64,000 bases of DNA from Alitta virens (Eukaryota; Annelida; Polychaeta; Phyllodocida; Nereididae), in NCBI GenBank assembly GCA_932294295.1, contig OW028584.1:10300407-10364406 (forward strand). The letters run 5' to 3'. This document shows positions 1 through 14,008 of this stretch, in pieces (position 1 is the first letter of the stretch; each line of letters opens with the position of its first letter). The notes under the pieces are model-generated. The model did not search any database. It had not been told where the DNA came from and saw nothing but the letters and a program-made list of their open reading frames with translations. Both the position numbers and the translations under genes were made by a program.

Positions 1-212
1 AGCGACGTCTTTCACTGCTACCAAGACATCGACACCACGGCCAAGCGAAATGTCACCTTAATCCGGGTAACAAAGGCGAGACTGTTGTTTCAGACAAGTG
101 CCACTCACTGAACCCCACAGCCAAGTCCAGTCGACTGGACCTTCATGGATCCAGACGCGGCACCCGGATGTGTCTGAGAAGTGTCTCCTGCCTCAAGTAA
201 CTTCTGACAAGC

Positions 213-3200
213 TTGTACAAGCTTGTAACTCTAGCCCGATGCAGTTCTGTGATATATAGCAAAGCTTATATAGAGTGCAATTCAATACGGATGCAAGGTC
301 AACCTATACAGGCTCCTACGGGACCCTCTTGGGGTCTAAGGTGTGCGCCAGTCATTTGTAGCCAAGAACAACCCAGGCGTGCTCCACCAATATCAGCAGT
401 TGCTGGTCTGGTTCCCCAATGATAGCGCCCACTACGTCATCGTGCGTCTGGAATTCACAGCCACCCTGAATGACGACAGAGACGTCTTTCACTACTTCCA
501 AGACATCGACACCATGGCCAAGCGAAATATCACCTGAATCTGGGTAACAAAGGCGAGACGGTTGTTTCAGACAACCCCACAGCCAAGTCCAGTCGACTGG
601 ACCTTCATGGATCCAGACGCGGCACCCGGATGTGTCTGAGAAGTAACACCTGCCTCAAGTAACTTCTGACAAGCTTGCACAAGCCTGGAACTCTAGCCCG
701 ATGCAGTTCTGTGATATATAGCAAAGCTTATATAGAGTGCAATTCAATATTGATGCAAGGTCAACCTATACAGGCTCCTACGGGACCCCCTTGGGGTCTA
801 AGGTGTGCGCCAGTCATTTGTAGCCAAGAACAACCCAGGCGTGCTCCACCAATATCAGCAGTTGCTGGTCTGGTTCCCCAATGATAGCGCCCACTACGTC
901 ATCGTGCGTCTGGAATTCACAGCCACCCTGAATGACGACAGAGACGTCTTTCACTACTTCCAAGACATCGACACCATGGCCAAGCGAAATATCACCTGAA
1001 TCTGGGTAACAAAGGCGAGACGGTTGTTTCAGACAACCCCACAGCCAAGTCCAGTCGACTGGACCTTCATGGATCCAGACGCGGCACCCGGATGTGTCTG
1101 AGAAGTGTCACCTGCCTCAAGTAACTTCTGACAAGCTTGTACAAGCCTGTAACTCTAGCCCGATCTAGTTCTGTGATATATAGTTCTAATGTAGAGTGCA
1201 AGTCAATACGGATGCAAGGTCAACCTATGCAGGATCCTCTGGGACCCCTTGGGGTCTAAGGTGTGCGCCAGTCATTCGTAACCAAGAACAACCCGGGCGA
1301 GCTCGACCAAAATCAGCAGTTGCTGGTCTGGTTCCCCAATTATGGCGCCTGCTACGTCTACGTCATCGTGCGTCTGGAATTCACAGCCACCCTAAATGAT
1401 GACAGCGACGTCTTTCACTGCTACCAAGACATCGACACCACGGCCAAGCGAAATATCACCTGAATCCGGGTAACAAAGGCGAGACTGTTGTTTCAGACAA
1501 CCCCACAGCCAAGTCCAGTCGACTGGACCTTCATGGATCCAGACGCGGCACCCGGATGTGTCTGAGAAGTGTCACCTGCCTCAAGTAACTTCTGACAAGC
1601 TTGTACAAGCCTGTAACTCTAGCCCGATCTAGTTCTGTGATATATAGTTCTAATGTAGAGTGCAAGTCAATACGGATGCAAGGTCAACCTATGCAGGATC
1701 CTCTGGGACCCCTTGGGGTCTAAGGTGTGCGCCAGTCATTCGTAACCAAGAACAACCCGGGCGTGCTCGACCAAAATCAGCAGTTGCTGGTCTGGTTCCC
1801 CAATGATGGCGCCTGCTACGTCTACGTCATCGTGCGTCTGGCATTCACAGCCACCCTTAATGACGACAGCGACGTCTTTCACTGCTACCAAGACATCGAC
1901 ACCATGGCCAAGCGAAATATCACCTGAATCTGGGTAACAAAGGCGAGACGGTTGTTTCAGACAACCCCACAGCCAAGTCCAGTCGACTGGACCTTCATGG
2001 ATCCAGACGCGGCACCCGGATGTGTCTGAGAAGTAACACCTGCCTCAAGTAACTTCTGACAAGCTTGTACAAGCCTGTAACTCTAGCCCGATCTAGTTCT
2101 GTGATATATAGTTCTAATGTAGAGTGCAAGTCAATACGGATGCAAGGTCAACCTATGCAGGATCCTCTGGGACCCCTTGGGGTCTAAGGTGTGCGCCAGT
2201 CATTTGTAGCCAAGAACAACCCGGGCGTGCTCGACCAAAATCAGCAGTTGCTGGTCTGGTTCCCCAATGATGGCGCCTGCTACGTTTACGTCATCGTGCG
2301 TCTGGAATTCACAGCCACCCTTAATGACGACAGCGACGTCTTTCACTGCTACCAAGACATCGACACCACGGCCAAGCGAAATGTCACCTTAATCCGGGTA
2401 ACAAAGGCGAGACTGTTGTTTCAGACAAGTGCCACTCACTCAACCCCACAGCCAAGTCCAGTTGACTGGACCTTCATGGATCCAGACGCGGCACCCGGAT
2501 GTGTCTGAGAAGTGTCTCCTGCCTCAAGTAACTTCTGAGAAGCATGTCTGGTTCCCCAATGATGGCGCCTGCTACGTCTACGTCATCGTGCGTCTGGAAT
2601 TCACAGCCACCCTTAATTACGACAGCGACGTCTTTCACTGCTACCAAGACATCGACACCACGGCCAAGCGAAATGTCACCTTAATCCGGGTAACAAAGGC
2701 GAGACTGTTGTTTCAGACAAGTGCCACTCACTCAACCCCACAGCCAAGTCCAGTCGACTGGACCTTCATGGATCCAGACGCGGCACCCGGATGTGTCTGA
2801 GAAGTGTCTCCTGCCTCAAGTAACTTCTGACAAGCTTGTACAAGCTTGTAACTCTAGCCCGATGCAGTTCTGTGATATATAGCAAAGCTTATATAGAGTG
2901 CAATTCAATACGGATGCAAGGTCAACCTATACAGGCTCCTACGGGACCCCCTTGGGGTCTAAGGTGTGCGCCAGTCATTTGTAGCCAAGAACAACCCAGG
3001 CGTGCTCCACCAATATCAGCAGTTGCTGGTCTGGTTCCCCAATGATAGCGCCCACTACGTCATCGTGCGTCTGGAATTCACAGCCACCCTGAATGACGAC
3101 AGAGACGTCTTTCACTACTTCCAAGACATCGACACCATGGCCAAGCGAAATATCACCTGATTCTGGGTAACAAAGGCGAGACGGTTGTTTCAGACAACCC

Positions 3201-6200
3201 CACAGCCAAGTCCAGTCGACTGGACCTTCATGGATCCAGACGCGGCACCCGGATGTGTCTGAGAAGTAACACCTGCCTCAAGTAACTTCTGACAAGCTTG
3301 TACAAGCCTGGAACTCTAGCCCGATGCAGTTCTGTGATATATAGCAAAGCTTATATAGAGTGCAATTCAATATTGATGCAAGGTCAACCTATACAGGCTC
3401 CCACGGGACCCCCTTGGGGTCTAAGGTGTGCGCCAGTCATTTGTAGCCAAGAACAACCCAGGCGTGCTCCACCAATATCAGCAGTTGCTGGTCTGGTTCC
3501 CCAATGATAGCGCCCACTACGTCATCGTGCGTCTGGAATTCACAGCCACCCTGAATGACGACAGAGACGTCTTTCACTACTTCCAAGACATCGACACCAT
3601 GGCCAAGCGAAATATCACCTGAATCTGGGTAACAAAGGCGAGACGGTTGTTTCAGACAACCCCACAGCCAAGTCCAGTCGACTGGACCTTCATGGATCCA
3701 GATGCGGCACCCGGATGTGTCTGAGAAGTAACACCTGCCTCAAGTAACTTCTGACAAGCTTGTACAAGCCTGTAACTCTAGCCCGATCTAGTTCTGTGAT
3801 ATATAGTTCTAATGTAGAGTGCAAGTCAATACGGATGCAAGGTCAACCTATGCAGGATCCTCTGGGACCCCTTGGGGTCTAAGGTGTGCGCCAGTCATTC
3901 GTAACCAAGAACAACCCGGGCGAGCTCGACCAAAATCAGCAGTTGCTAGTCTGGTTCCCCAATTATGGCGCCTGCTACGTCTACGTCATCGTGCGTCTGG
4001 AATTCACAGCCACCCTAAATGATGACAGCGACGTCTTTCACTGCTACCAAGACATCGACACCACGGCCAAGCGAAATATCACCTGAATCCGGGTAACAAA
4101 GGCGAGACGGTTGTTTCAGACAACCCCACAGCCAAGTCCAGTCGACTGGACCTTCATGGATCCAGACGCGGCACCCGGATGTGTCTGAGAAGGGTCACCT
4201 GCCTCAAGTAACTTCTGACAAGCTTGTACAAGCCTGTAACTCTAGCCCGATCTAGTTCTGTGATATATAGTTCTAATGTAGAGTGCAAGTCAATACGGAT
4301 GCAAGGTCAACCTATGCAGGATCCTCTGGGACCCCTTGGGGTCTAAGGTGTGCGCCAGTCATTCGTAACCAAGAACAACCCGGGCGAGCTCGACCAAAAT
4401 CAGCAGTTGCTGGTCTGGTTCCCCAATTATGGCGCCTGCTACGTCTACGTCATCGTGCGTCTGGAATTCACAGCCACCCTAAATGATGACAGCGACGTCT
4501 TTCACTGCTACCAAGACATCGACACCACGGCCAAGCGAAATATCACCTGAATCCGGGTAACAAAGGCGAGACTGTTGTTTCAGACAACCCCACAGCCAAG
4601 TCCAGTCGACTGGACCTTCATGGATCCAGACGCGGCACCCGGATGTGTCTGAGAAGTGTCACCTGCCTCAAGTAACTTCTGACAAGCTTGTACAAGCCTG
4701 TAACTCTAGCCCGATCTAGTTCTGTGATATATAGTTCTAATGTAGAGTGCAAGTCAATACGGATGCAAGGTCAACCTATGCAGGATCCTCTGGGACCCCT
4801 TGGGGTCTAAGGTGTGCGCCAGTCATTCGTAACCAAGAACAACCCGGGCGTGCTTGACCAAAATCAGCAGTTGCTGGTCTGGTTCCCCAATGATGGCGCC
4901 TGCTACGTCTACGTCATCGTGCGTCTGGCATTCACAGCCACCCTTAATGACGACAGCGACGTCTTTCACTGCTACCAAGACATCGACACCATGGCCAAGC
5001 GAAATATCACCTGAATCTGGGTAACAAAGGCGAGACGGTTGTTTCAGACAACCCCACAGCCAAGTCCAGTCGACTGGACCTTCATGGATCCAGACGCGGC
5101 ACCCGGATGTGTCTGAGAAGTAACACCTGCCTCAAGTAACTTCTGACAAGCTTGTACAAGCCTGTAACTCTAGCCCGATCTAGTTCTGTGATATATAGTT
5201 CTAATGTAGAGTGCAAGTCAATACGGATGCAAGGTCAACCTATGCAGGATCCTCTGGGACCCCTTGGGGTCTAAGGTGTGCGCCAGTCATTTGTAGCCAA
5301 GAACAACCCGGGCGTGCTCGACCAAAATCAGCAGTTGCTGGTCTGGTTCCCCAATGATGGCGCCTGCTACGTCTACGTCATCGTGCGTCTGGAATTCACA
5401 GCCACCCTTAATTACGACAGCGACGTCTTTCACTGCTACCAAGACATCGACACCACGGCCAAGCGAAATGTCACCTTAATCCGGGTAACAAAGGCGAGAC
5501 TGTTGTTTCAGACAAGTGCCACTCACTCAACCCCACAGCCAAGTCCAGTCGACTGGACCTTCATGGATCCAGACGCGGCACCCGGATGTGTCTGAGAAGT
5601 GTCTCCTGCCTCAAGTAACTTCTGACAAGCTTGTACAAGCTTGTAACTCTAGCCCGATGCAGTTCTGTGATATATAGCAAAGCTTATATAGAGTGCAATT
5701 CAATACGGATGCAAGGTCAACCTATACAGGCTCCTACGGGACCCCCTTGGGGTCTAAGGTGTGCGCCAGTCATTTGTAGCCAAGAACAACCCAGGCGTGC
5801 TCCACCAATATCAGCAGTTGCTGGTCTGGTTCCCCAATGATAGCGCCCACTACGTCATCGTGCGTCTGGAATTCACAGCCACCCTGAATGACGACAGAGA
5901 CGTCTTTCACTACTTCCAAGACATCGACACCATGGCCAAGCGAAATATCACCTGATTCTGGGTAACAAAGGCGAGACGGTTGTTTCAGACAACCCCACAG
6001 CCAAGTCCAGTCGACTGGACCTTCATGGATCCAGACGCGGCACCCGGATGTGTCTGAGAAGTAACACCTGCCTCAAGTAACTTCTGACAAGCTTGTACAA
6101 GCCTGGAACTCTAGCCCGATGCAGTTCTGTGATATATAGCAAAGCTTATATAGAGTGCAATTCAATATTGATGCAAGGTCAACCTATACAGGCTCCCACG

Positions 6201-8070
6201 GGACCCCCTTGGGGTCTAAGGTGTGCGCCAGTCATTTGTAGCCAAGAACAACCCAGGCGTGCTCCACCAATATCAGCAGTTGCTGGTCTGGTTCCCCAAT
6301 GATAGCGCCCACTACGTCATCGTGCGTCTGGAATTCACAGCCACCCTGAATGACGACAGAGACGTCTTTCACTACTTCCAAGACATCGACACCATGGCCA
6401 AGCGAAATATCACCTGAATCTGGGTAACAAAGGCGAGACGGTTGTTTCAGACAACCCCACAGCCAAGTCCAGTCGACTGGACCTTCATGGATCCAGATGC
6501 GGCACCCGGATGTGTCTGAGAAGTAACACCTGCCTCAAGTAACTTCTGACAAGCTTGTACAAGCCTGTAACTCTAGCCCGATCTAGTTCTGTGATATATA
6601 GTTCTAATGTAGAGTGCAAGTCAATACGGATGCAAGGTCAACCTATGCAGGATCCTCTGGGACCCCTTGGGGTCTAAGGTGTGCGCCAGTCATTCGTAAC
6701 CAAGAACAACCCGGGCGAGCTCGACCAAAATCAGCAGTTGCTGGTCTGGTTCCCCAATTATGGCGCCTGCTACGTCTACGTCATCGTGCGTCTGGAATTC
6801 ACAGCCACCCTAAATGATGACAGCGACGTCTTTCACTGCTACCAAGACATCGACACCACGGCCAAGCGAAATATCACCTGAATCCGGGTAACAAAGGCGA
6901 GACGGTTGTTTCAGACAACCCCACAGCCAAGTCCAGTCGACTGGACCTTCATGGATCCAGACGCGGCACCCGGATGTGTCTGAGAAGGGTCACCTGCCTC
7001 AAGTAACTTCTGACAAGCTTGTACAAGCCTGTAACTCTAGCCCGATCTAGTTCTGTGATATATAGTTCTAATGTAGAGTGCAAGTCAATACGGATGCAAG
7101 GTCAACCTATGCAGGATCCTCTGGGACCCCTTGGGGTCTAAGGTGTGCGCCAGTCATTCGTAACCAAGAACAACCCGGGCGAGCTCGACCAAAATCAGCA
7201 GTTGCTGGTCTGGTTCCCCAATTATGGCGCCTGCTACGTCTACGTCATCGTGCGTCTGGAATTCACAGCCACCCTAAATGATGACAGCGACGTCTTTCAC
7301 TGCTACCAAGACATCGACACCACGGCCAAGCGAAATATCACCTGAATCCGGGTAACAAAGGCGAGACGGTTGTTTCAGACAACCCCACAGCCAAGTCCAG
7401 TCGACTGGACCTTCATGGATCCAGACGCGGCACCCGGATGTGTCTGAGAAGTGTCACCTGCCTCAAGTAACTTCTGACAAGCTTGTACAAGCCTGTAACT
7501 CTAGCCCGATCTAGTTCTGTGATATATAGTTCTAATGTAGAGTGCAAGTCAATACGGATGCAAGGTCAACCTATGCAGGATCCTCTGGGACCCCTTGGGG
7601 TCTAAGGTGTGCGCCAGTCATTCGTAACCAAGAACAACCCGGGCGAGCTCGACCAAAATCAGCAGTTGCTGGTCTGGTTCCCCAATTATGGCGCCTGCTA
7701 CGTCTACGTCATCGTGCGTCTGGAATTCACAGCCACCCTAAATGATGACAGCGACGTCTTTCACTGCTACCAAGACATCGACACCACGGCCAAGCGAAAT
7801 ACCACCTGAATCCGGGTAACAAAGGCGAGAAGGTTGTTTCAGACAACCCCACAGCCAAGTCCAGTTGACTGGACCTTCATGGATCCAGACGCGGCACCCG
7901 GATGTGTCTGAGAAGTTTCACCTGCCTCAAGTAACTTCTGACAAGCTTGTACAAGCCTGTAACTCTAGCCCGATCCAGTTCTGTGATATATAATTCTAAT
8001 ATAGAGTGCAAGTCAATACGGATGCAAGGTCAACCTATACAGGATCCTCTGGGACCCCTTGGGGTCTAAG
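213..8070 (+). repeat. Higher-order duplications, 2623- and 2795-bp offsets
   Basis: Blocks of several units recur as groups. Landmarks at 213, 675, 1196 and 1263 recur at 2836, 3298, 3819 and 3886 (offset 2623). Landmarks at 2836, 3298, 3819 and 4283 recur at 5631, 6093, 6614 and 7078 (offset 2795). The encoded short frames are identical or nearly so between copies, while neighbouring units within a block differ more. This is the usual sign of recent segmental duplication by unequal exchange. Confidence 0.8.
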
Positions 8071-11000
8071 GTGTGCGCCAGTCATTTGTAGCCAAGAACA
8101 ACCCGGGCGTGCTCGACCAAAATCAGCAGTTGCTGGTCTGGTTCCCCAATGATGGCGCCTGCTACGTCTACGTCATCGTGCGTCTGGAATTCACAGCCAC
8201 CCTTAATGACGACAGCGACGTCTTTCACTGCTACCAAGACATCGACACCACGGCCAAGCGAAATGTCACCTGAATCCGGGTAACAAAGGCGAGACTGTTG
8301 TTTCAGACAAGTGCCACTCACTCAACCCCACAGCCAAGTCCAGTCGACTGGACCTTCATGGATCCAGACGCGGCACCCGGATGTGTCTGAGAAGTGTCTC
8401 CTGCCTCAAGTAACTTCTGACAAGCTTGTACAAGCCTGTAACTCTAGCCCGATCTAGTTCTGTGATATATAGTTCTAATGTAGAGTGCAAGTCAATACGG
8501 ATGCAAGGTCAACCTATGCAGGATCCTCTGGGACCCCTTGGGGTCTAGGGTGTGGGCCAGTCATTCATAACCAAGAACAACCCGGGCGAGCTCGACCAAA
8601 ATCAGCAGTTGCTGGTCTGGTTCCCCAATTATGGCGCCTGCTACGTCTACGTCATCGTGCGTCTGGAATTCACAGCCACCCTAAATGATGACAGCGACGT
8701 CTTTCACTGCTACCAAGACATCGACACCATGGCCAAGCGAAATATCACCTGAATCCGGGTAACAAAGGCGAGACGGTTGTTTCAGACAACCCCACAGCCA
8801 AGTCCAGTCGACTGGACCTTCATGGATCCAGACGCGGCACCCGGATGTGTCTGAGAAGTGTCACCTGCCTCAAGTAACTTCTGACAAGCTTGTACAAGCC
8901 TGTAACTCTAGCCCGATCTAGTTCTGTGATATATAGTTCTAATGTAGAGTGCAAGTCAATACGGATGCAAGGTCAACCTATGCAGGATCCTCTGGGACCC
9001 CTTGGGGTCTAAGGTGTGCGCCAGTCATTCGTAACCAAGAACAACCCGGGCGAGCTCGACCAAAATCAGCAGTTGCTGGTCTGGTTCCCCAATTATGGCG
9101 CCTGCTACGTCTACGTCATCGTGCGTCTGGAATTCACAGCCACCCTAAATGATGACAGCGACGTCTTTCACTGCTACCAAGACATCGACACCACGGCCAT
9201 GCGAAATATCACCTGAATCCGGGTAACAAAGGCGAGACGGTTGTTTCAGACAACCCCACAGCCAAGTCCAGTCGACTGGACCTTCATGGATCCAGACGCG
9301 GCACCCGGATGTGTCTGAGAAGTGTCACCTGCCTCAAGTAACTTCTGACAAGCTTGTACAAGCCTGTAACTCTAGCCCGATCTAGTTCTGTGATATATAG
9401 TTCTAATGTAGAGTGCAAGTCAATACGGATGCAAGGTCAACCTATGCAGGATCCTCTGGGACCCCTTGGGGTCTAAGGTGTGCGCCAGTCATTCGTAACC
9501 AAGAACAACACGGGCGAGCTCGACCAAAATCAGCAGTTGCTGGTCTGGTTCCCCATGATGGCGCCCGCTACGTCTACTTCATCGTGCGTCTGGAATTCAC
9601 AGCCACCCTGAATGACCTCAGCGACGTCTTTCACTGCTACCAAGACATCGACACCACGGCCAAGCGAAATGTCACCTGAATCCGGGTAACAAAGGCGAGA
9701 CTGTTGTTTCAGACAAGTGCCACTCACTCAACCCCACAGCCAAGTCCAGTCTACTGGACCTTCATGGATCCAGACGCGGCACCCGGATGTGTCTGAGAAG
9801 TGTCACCTGCCTAAAGTAATTTGTGTCTAGCTTGTACAAGCCTGTAACTCTAGCCCGATGCAGGTCTGGCACAACCAGGTCAATTTGGCCACCTGGTGCA
9901 ACGGGCTGCGGCGTGTCATCGCAAGATCACCTGTCCGCACCAGACCAACTGCTGCTGCGGTAACTATACCTCTTCCACGCGTACAACCAGACAAGGCGGA
10001 TTCTGGACGAGAGGCAGGCTCCAATAGTGATATATAGCAAAGCTAATAATGACTGCAAGTCAATACGGATGCAAGGTCAACCTATTCAGGCTCCTCCGGG
10101 ACCCCCTTGGGGTCTAAGGTGTGCGCCAGTCATTTGTAGCCAAGAACAACCCGGGCCACTCGACCAAAATCAGCAGTTGCTAGTCTGGTTCCCCAATGAT
10201 GGCGCCCACTACGTCATCGTGCGTCTGGAATTCACAGCCACCCTGAATGACGACAGCGACGTCTTTCACTGCTACCAAGACATCGACACCACGGCCAAGC
10301 GAAATGTCACCTGAATCCGGGTAACAAAGGCGAGACTGTTGTTTCAGACAAGTGCCACTCACTCAACCCCACAGCCAAGTCCAGTCGACTGGACCTTCAT
10401 GGATCCAGACGCGGCACCCGGATGTGTCTGAGAAGTGTCACCTGCCTAAAGTAACTTCTGACAAGCTTGTACAAGCCTGTAACTCTAGCCCGATGCAGTT
10501 CTGTGATATATAGTAAAGCTTATATAGAGTGCAAGTCAATACGGATGCAAGGTCAACCTATTCAGGCTCCTCCGGGACCCCCTTGGGGTCTAAGGTGTGC
10601 GCCAGTCATTTGTAGCCAAGAACAACCCGGGCGTGCTCCACCAAAATCAGCAGTTGCTGGTCTGGTTCCCCAATGATGGTGCCCACTACGTCATCGTGCG
10701 TCTGGAATTCACAGCCACCCTGAATGACGACAGCAACGTCTTTCACTGCTACCAAGACATCGACACCACGGCCAAGCGAAATATCACCTGAATCTGGGTA
10801 ACAAAGGCGAGACGGTTGTTTCAGACAACCCCACAGCCAAGTCCAGTCGACTGGACCTTCATGGATCCAGACGCGGCACCCGGATGTGTCTGAGAAGTGT
10901 CACCTGCCTCAAGTAACTTCTGACAAGCTTGTACAAGCCTGTAACTCTAGCCTGATCCAGTTCTGTGATATATAGTTCTAATATAGAGTGCAAGTCAATA

Positions 11001-14000
11001 CGGATGCAAGGTCAACCTATACAGGATCCTCTGGGACCCCCTTGGGGTCTAAGGTGTGCGCCAGTCATTTGTAGCCAAGAACAACCCGGGCGTGCTCCAC
11101 CAAAATCAGCAGTTGCTGGTCTGGTTGCCCAATGATGGCGCCCACTACGTCATCGTGCGTCTGGAATTCACAGCCACCCTGAATGACGACAGCGACGTCT
11201 TTCACTGCTACCAAGACATCGACACCACGGCCAAGCGAAATATCACCTGAATCTGGGTAACAAAGGCGATACGGTTGTTTCAGACAACCCCACAGTCAAG
11301 TCCAGTCGACTGGACCTTCATGGATCCATACGCGGCACCCGGATGTGTCTGAGAAGTGTCACCTGCCTCAAGTAACTTCTGACAAGCTTGTACAAGCCTG
11401 TAACTCTAGCCCGATCCAGTTCTGTGATATATAGTTCTAATATAGAGTGCAAGTCAATACGGATGCAAGGTCAACCTATACAGGATCCTCTGGGACCCCC
11501 TTGGGGTCTAAGGTGTGCGCCAGTCATTTGTAGCCAAGAACAACCCGGGCCACTCGACCAAAATCAGCAGTTGCTAGTCTGGTTCCCCAATGATGGCGCC
11601 CACTACGTCATCGTGCGTCTGGAATTCACAGCCACCCTGAATGACGACAGCGACGTCTTTCACTGCTACCAAGACATCGACACCACGGCCAAGCGAAATA
11701 TCACCTGAATCTGGGTAACAAAGGCGAGACGGTTGTTTCAGATAACCCCACAGCCAAGTCCAGTCGACTGGACCTTCATGGATCCAGACGCGGCACCCGG
11801 ATGTGTCTGAGAAGTGTCACCTGCCTCAAGTAACTTCTGACAAGCTTGTACAAGCCTGTAACTCTAGCCCGATCCAGTTCTGTGATATATAGTTCTAATA
11901 TAGAGTGCAATTCAATACGGATGCAAGGTCAACCTATACAGGATCCTCTGGGACCCCCTTGGGGTCTAAGGTGTGCGCCAGTCATTTGTAGCCAAGAACA
12001 ACCCGGGCGTGCTCCACCAAAATCAGCTGTTGCTGGTCTGGTTCCCCAACGATGGCGCCCGCTACGTCTACGTCATCGTGCGTCTGGAATTCACAGCCAC
12101 TCTGAATTACCTCAGCGACGTCTTTCACTGCTACCAAGACATCGACACCACGGCCAAGCGAAATGTCACCTGAATCCGGGTAACAAAGGCGAGACTGTTG
12201 TTTCAGACAAGTGCCACTCACTCAACCCCACAGCCAAGTCCAGTCGACTGGATCTTCATGGATCCAGACGAGGCACCCGGATGTGTCTGAGAAGTGTCAC
12301 CTGCCTAAAGTAATTTGTAACAAGCTTGTACAAGCCTGTAACTCTAGCCCGATGCAGTTCTGGCACAACCAGGCAATTTGGCCACCTGGTGCAACGGGCT
12401 GCGGCGTGTCAGCGCAAGATCACCTGTCCGCACCAGACCAACTGCTGCTGCGGTAACTATACCTCTTCCACGCGTACAACCCGACAAGGCGGATTTTGGA
12501 CGAGAGGCAGGCTCCAATAGTGATATATAGCAAAGCTAATAATGACTGCAAGTCAATACGGATGCAAGGTCAACCTATTCAGGCTCCTCCGGGACCCCCT
12601 TGGGGTCTAAGGTGTGCGCCAGTCATTTATAGCCAAGAACAACCCGGGCGTGCTCCACCAAAATCAGCAGTTGCTAGTCTGGTTCCCCAATGATGGCGCC
12701 CACTACATCATCGTGTGTCTGGAATTCACATCCACCCTGAATGACGACAGCGACGTCTTTCACTGCTACCAAGACATCGACACCACGACCAAGCGAAATG
12801 TCACCTGAATCCGGGTAACAAAGGCGAGACTGTTGTTTCAGACAAGTGCCACCCACTCAACCCCACAGCCAAGTCCAGTCGACTGGACCTTCATGGATCC
12901 AGACGCGGCACCCGGATGTGTCTGAGAAGTGTCACCTGCCTAAAGTAACTTCTGACAAGCTTGTACAAGCCTGTAACTCTAGCCCGATGCAGTTCTGTGA
13001 TATATAGTAAAGCTTATATAGAGTGCAAGTCAATACGGATGCAAGGTCAACCTATTCAGGCTCCTCCGGGACCCCCTTGGGGTCTAAGGTGTGCGCCAGT
13101 CATTTGTAGCCAAGAACAACCCGGGCGTGCTCCACCAAAATCAGCAGTTGCTGGTCTGGTTCCCCAATGATGGCGCCCACTACGTCATCGTGCGTCTGGA
13201 ATTCACAGCCACCCTGAATGACGACAGCGACGTCTTTCACTGCTACAAAGACATCGACACCACGGCCAAGCGAAATATCACCTGAATCTGGGTAACAAAG
13301 GCGATACGGTTGTTTCAGACAACCCCACAGTCAAGTCCAGTCGACTGGACCTTCATGGATCCATACGCGGCACCCGGATGTGTCTGAGAAGTGTCACCTG
13401 CCTCAAGTAACTTCTGACAAGCTTGTACAAGCCTGTAACTCTAGCCCGATGCAGTTCTGTGATATATAGTTCTAATATAGAGTGAAAGTCAATACATATG
13501 CAAGGTCAACCTATACAGGATCCTCTGGGACCCCCTTGGGGTCTAAGGTGTGCGCCAGTCATTTGTAGCCAAGAACAACCCGGGCGTGCTCCATCAAAAT
13601 CAGCAGTTGCTGGTCTGGTTCCCCAATGATGGCGCCCACTATGTCATCGTGCGTCTGGAATTGACAGCCACTCTGAATGACGACAGCGACGTCTTTCACT
13701 GCTACCAAGACATCGACACCACGGCCAAGCGAAATATCACCTGAATCTGGGTAACAAAGGCGATACGGTTGTTTCAGACAACCCCACAGCCAAGTCCAGT
13801 CGACTGGACCTTCATGGATCCAGACGCGGCACCCGGATGTGTCTGAGAAGTGTCACCTGCCTCAAGTAACTTCTGACAAGCTTGTACAAGCCTGTAACTC
13901 TAGCCCGATCCAGTTCTGTGATATATAGTTCTAATATAGAGTGCAAGTCAATACGGATGCAAGGTCAACCTATACAGGATCCTCTGGGACCCCCTTGGGG

Positions 14001-14008
14001 TCTAAGGT

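Noticed and set aside
1..500. Apparent excess of 6-bp palindromes (restriction sites) in the satellite unit
   Set aside because: About ten per 460 bp against roughly seven expected by chance; not clearly unusual.
343..537. 64-69 codon frames in each satellite unit taken as functional genes
   Set aside because: They recur because the repeat recurs. Some units carry stops (for example GCCTAGCG at 16671), and no promoter or splice context was seen.
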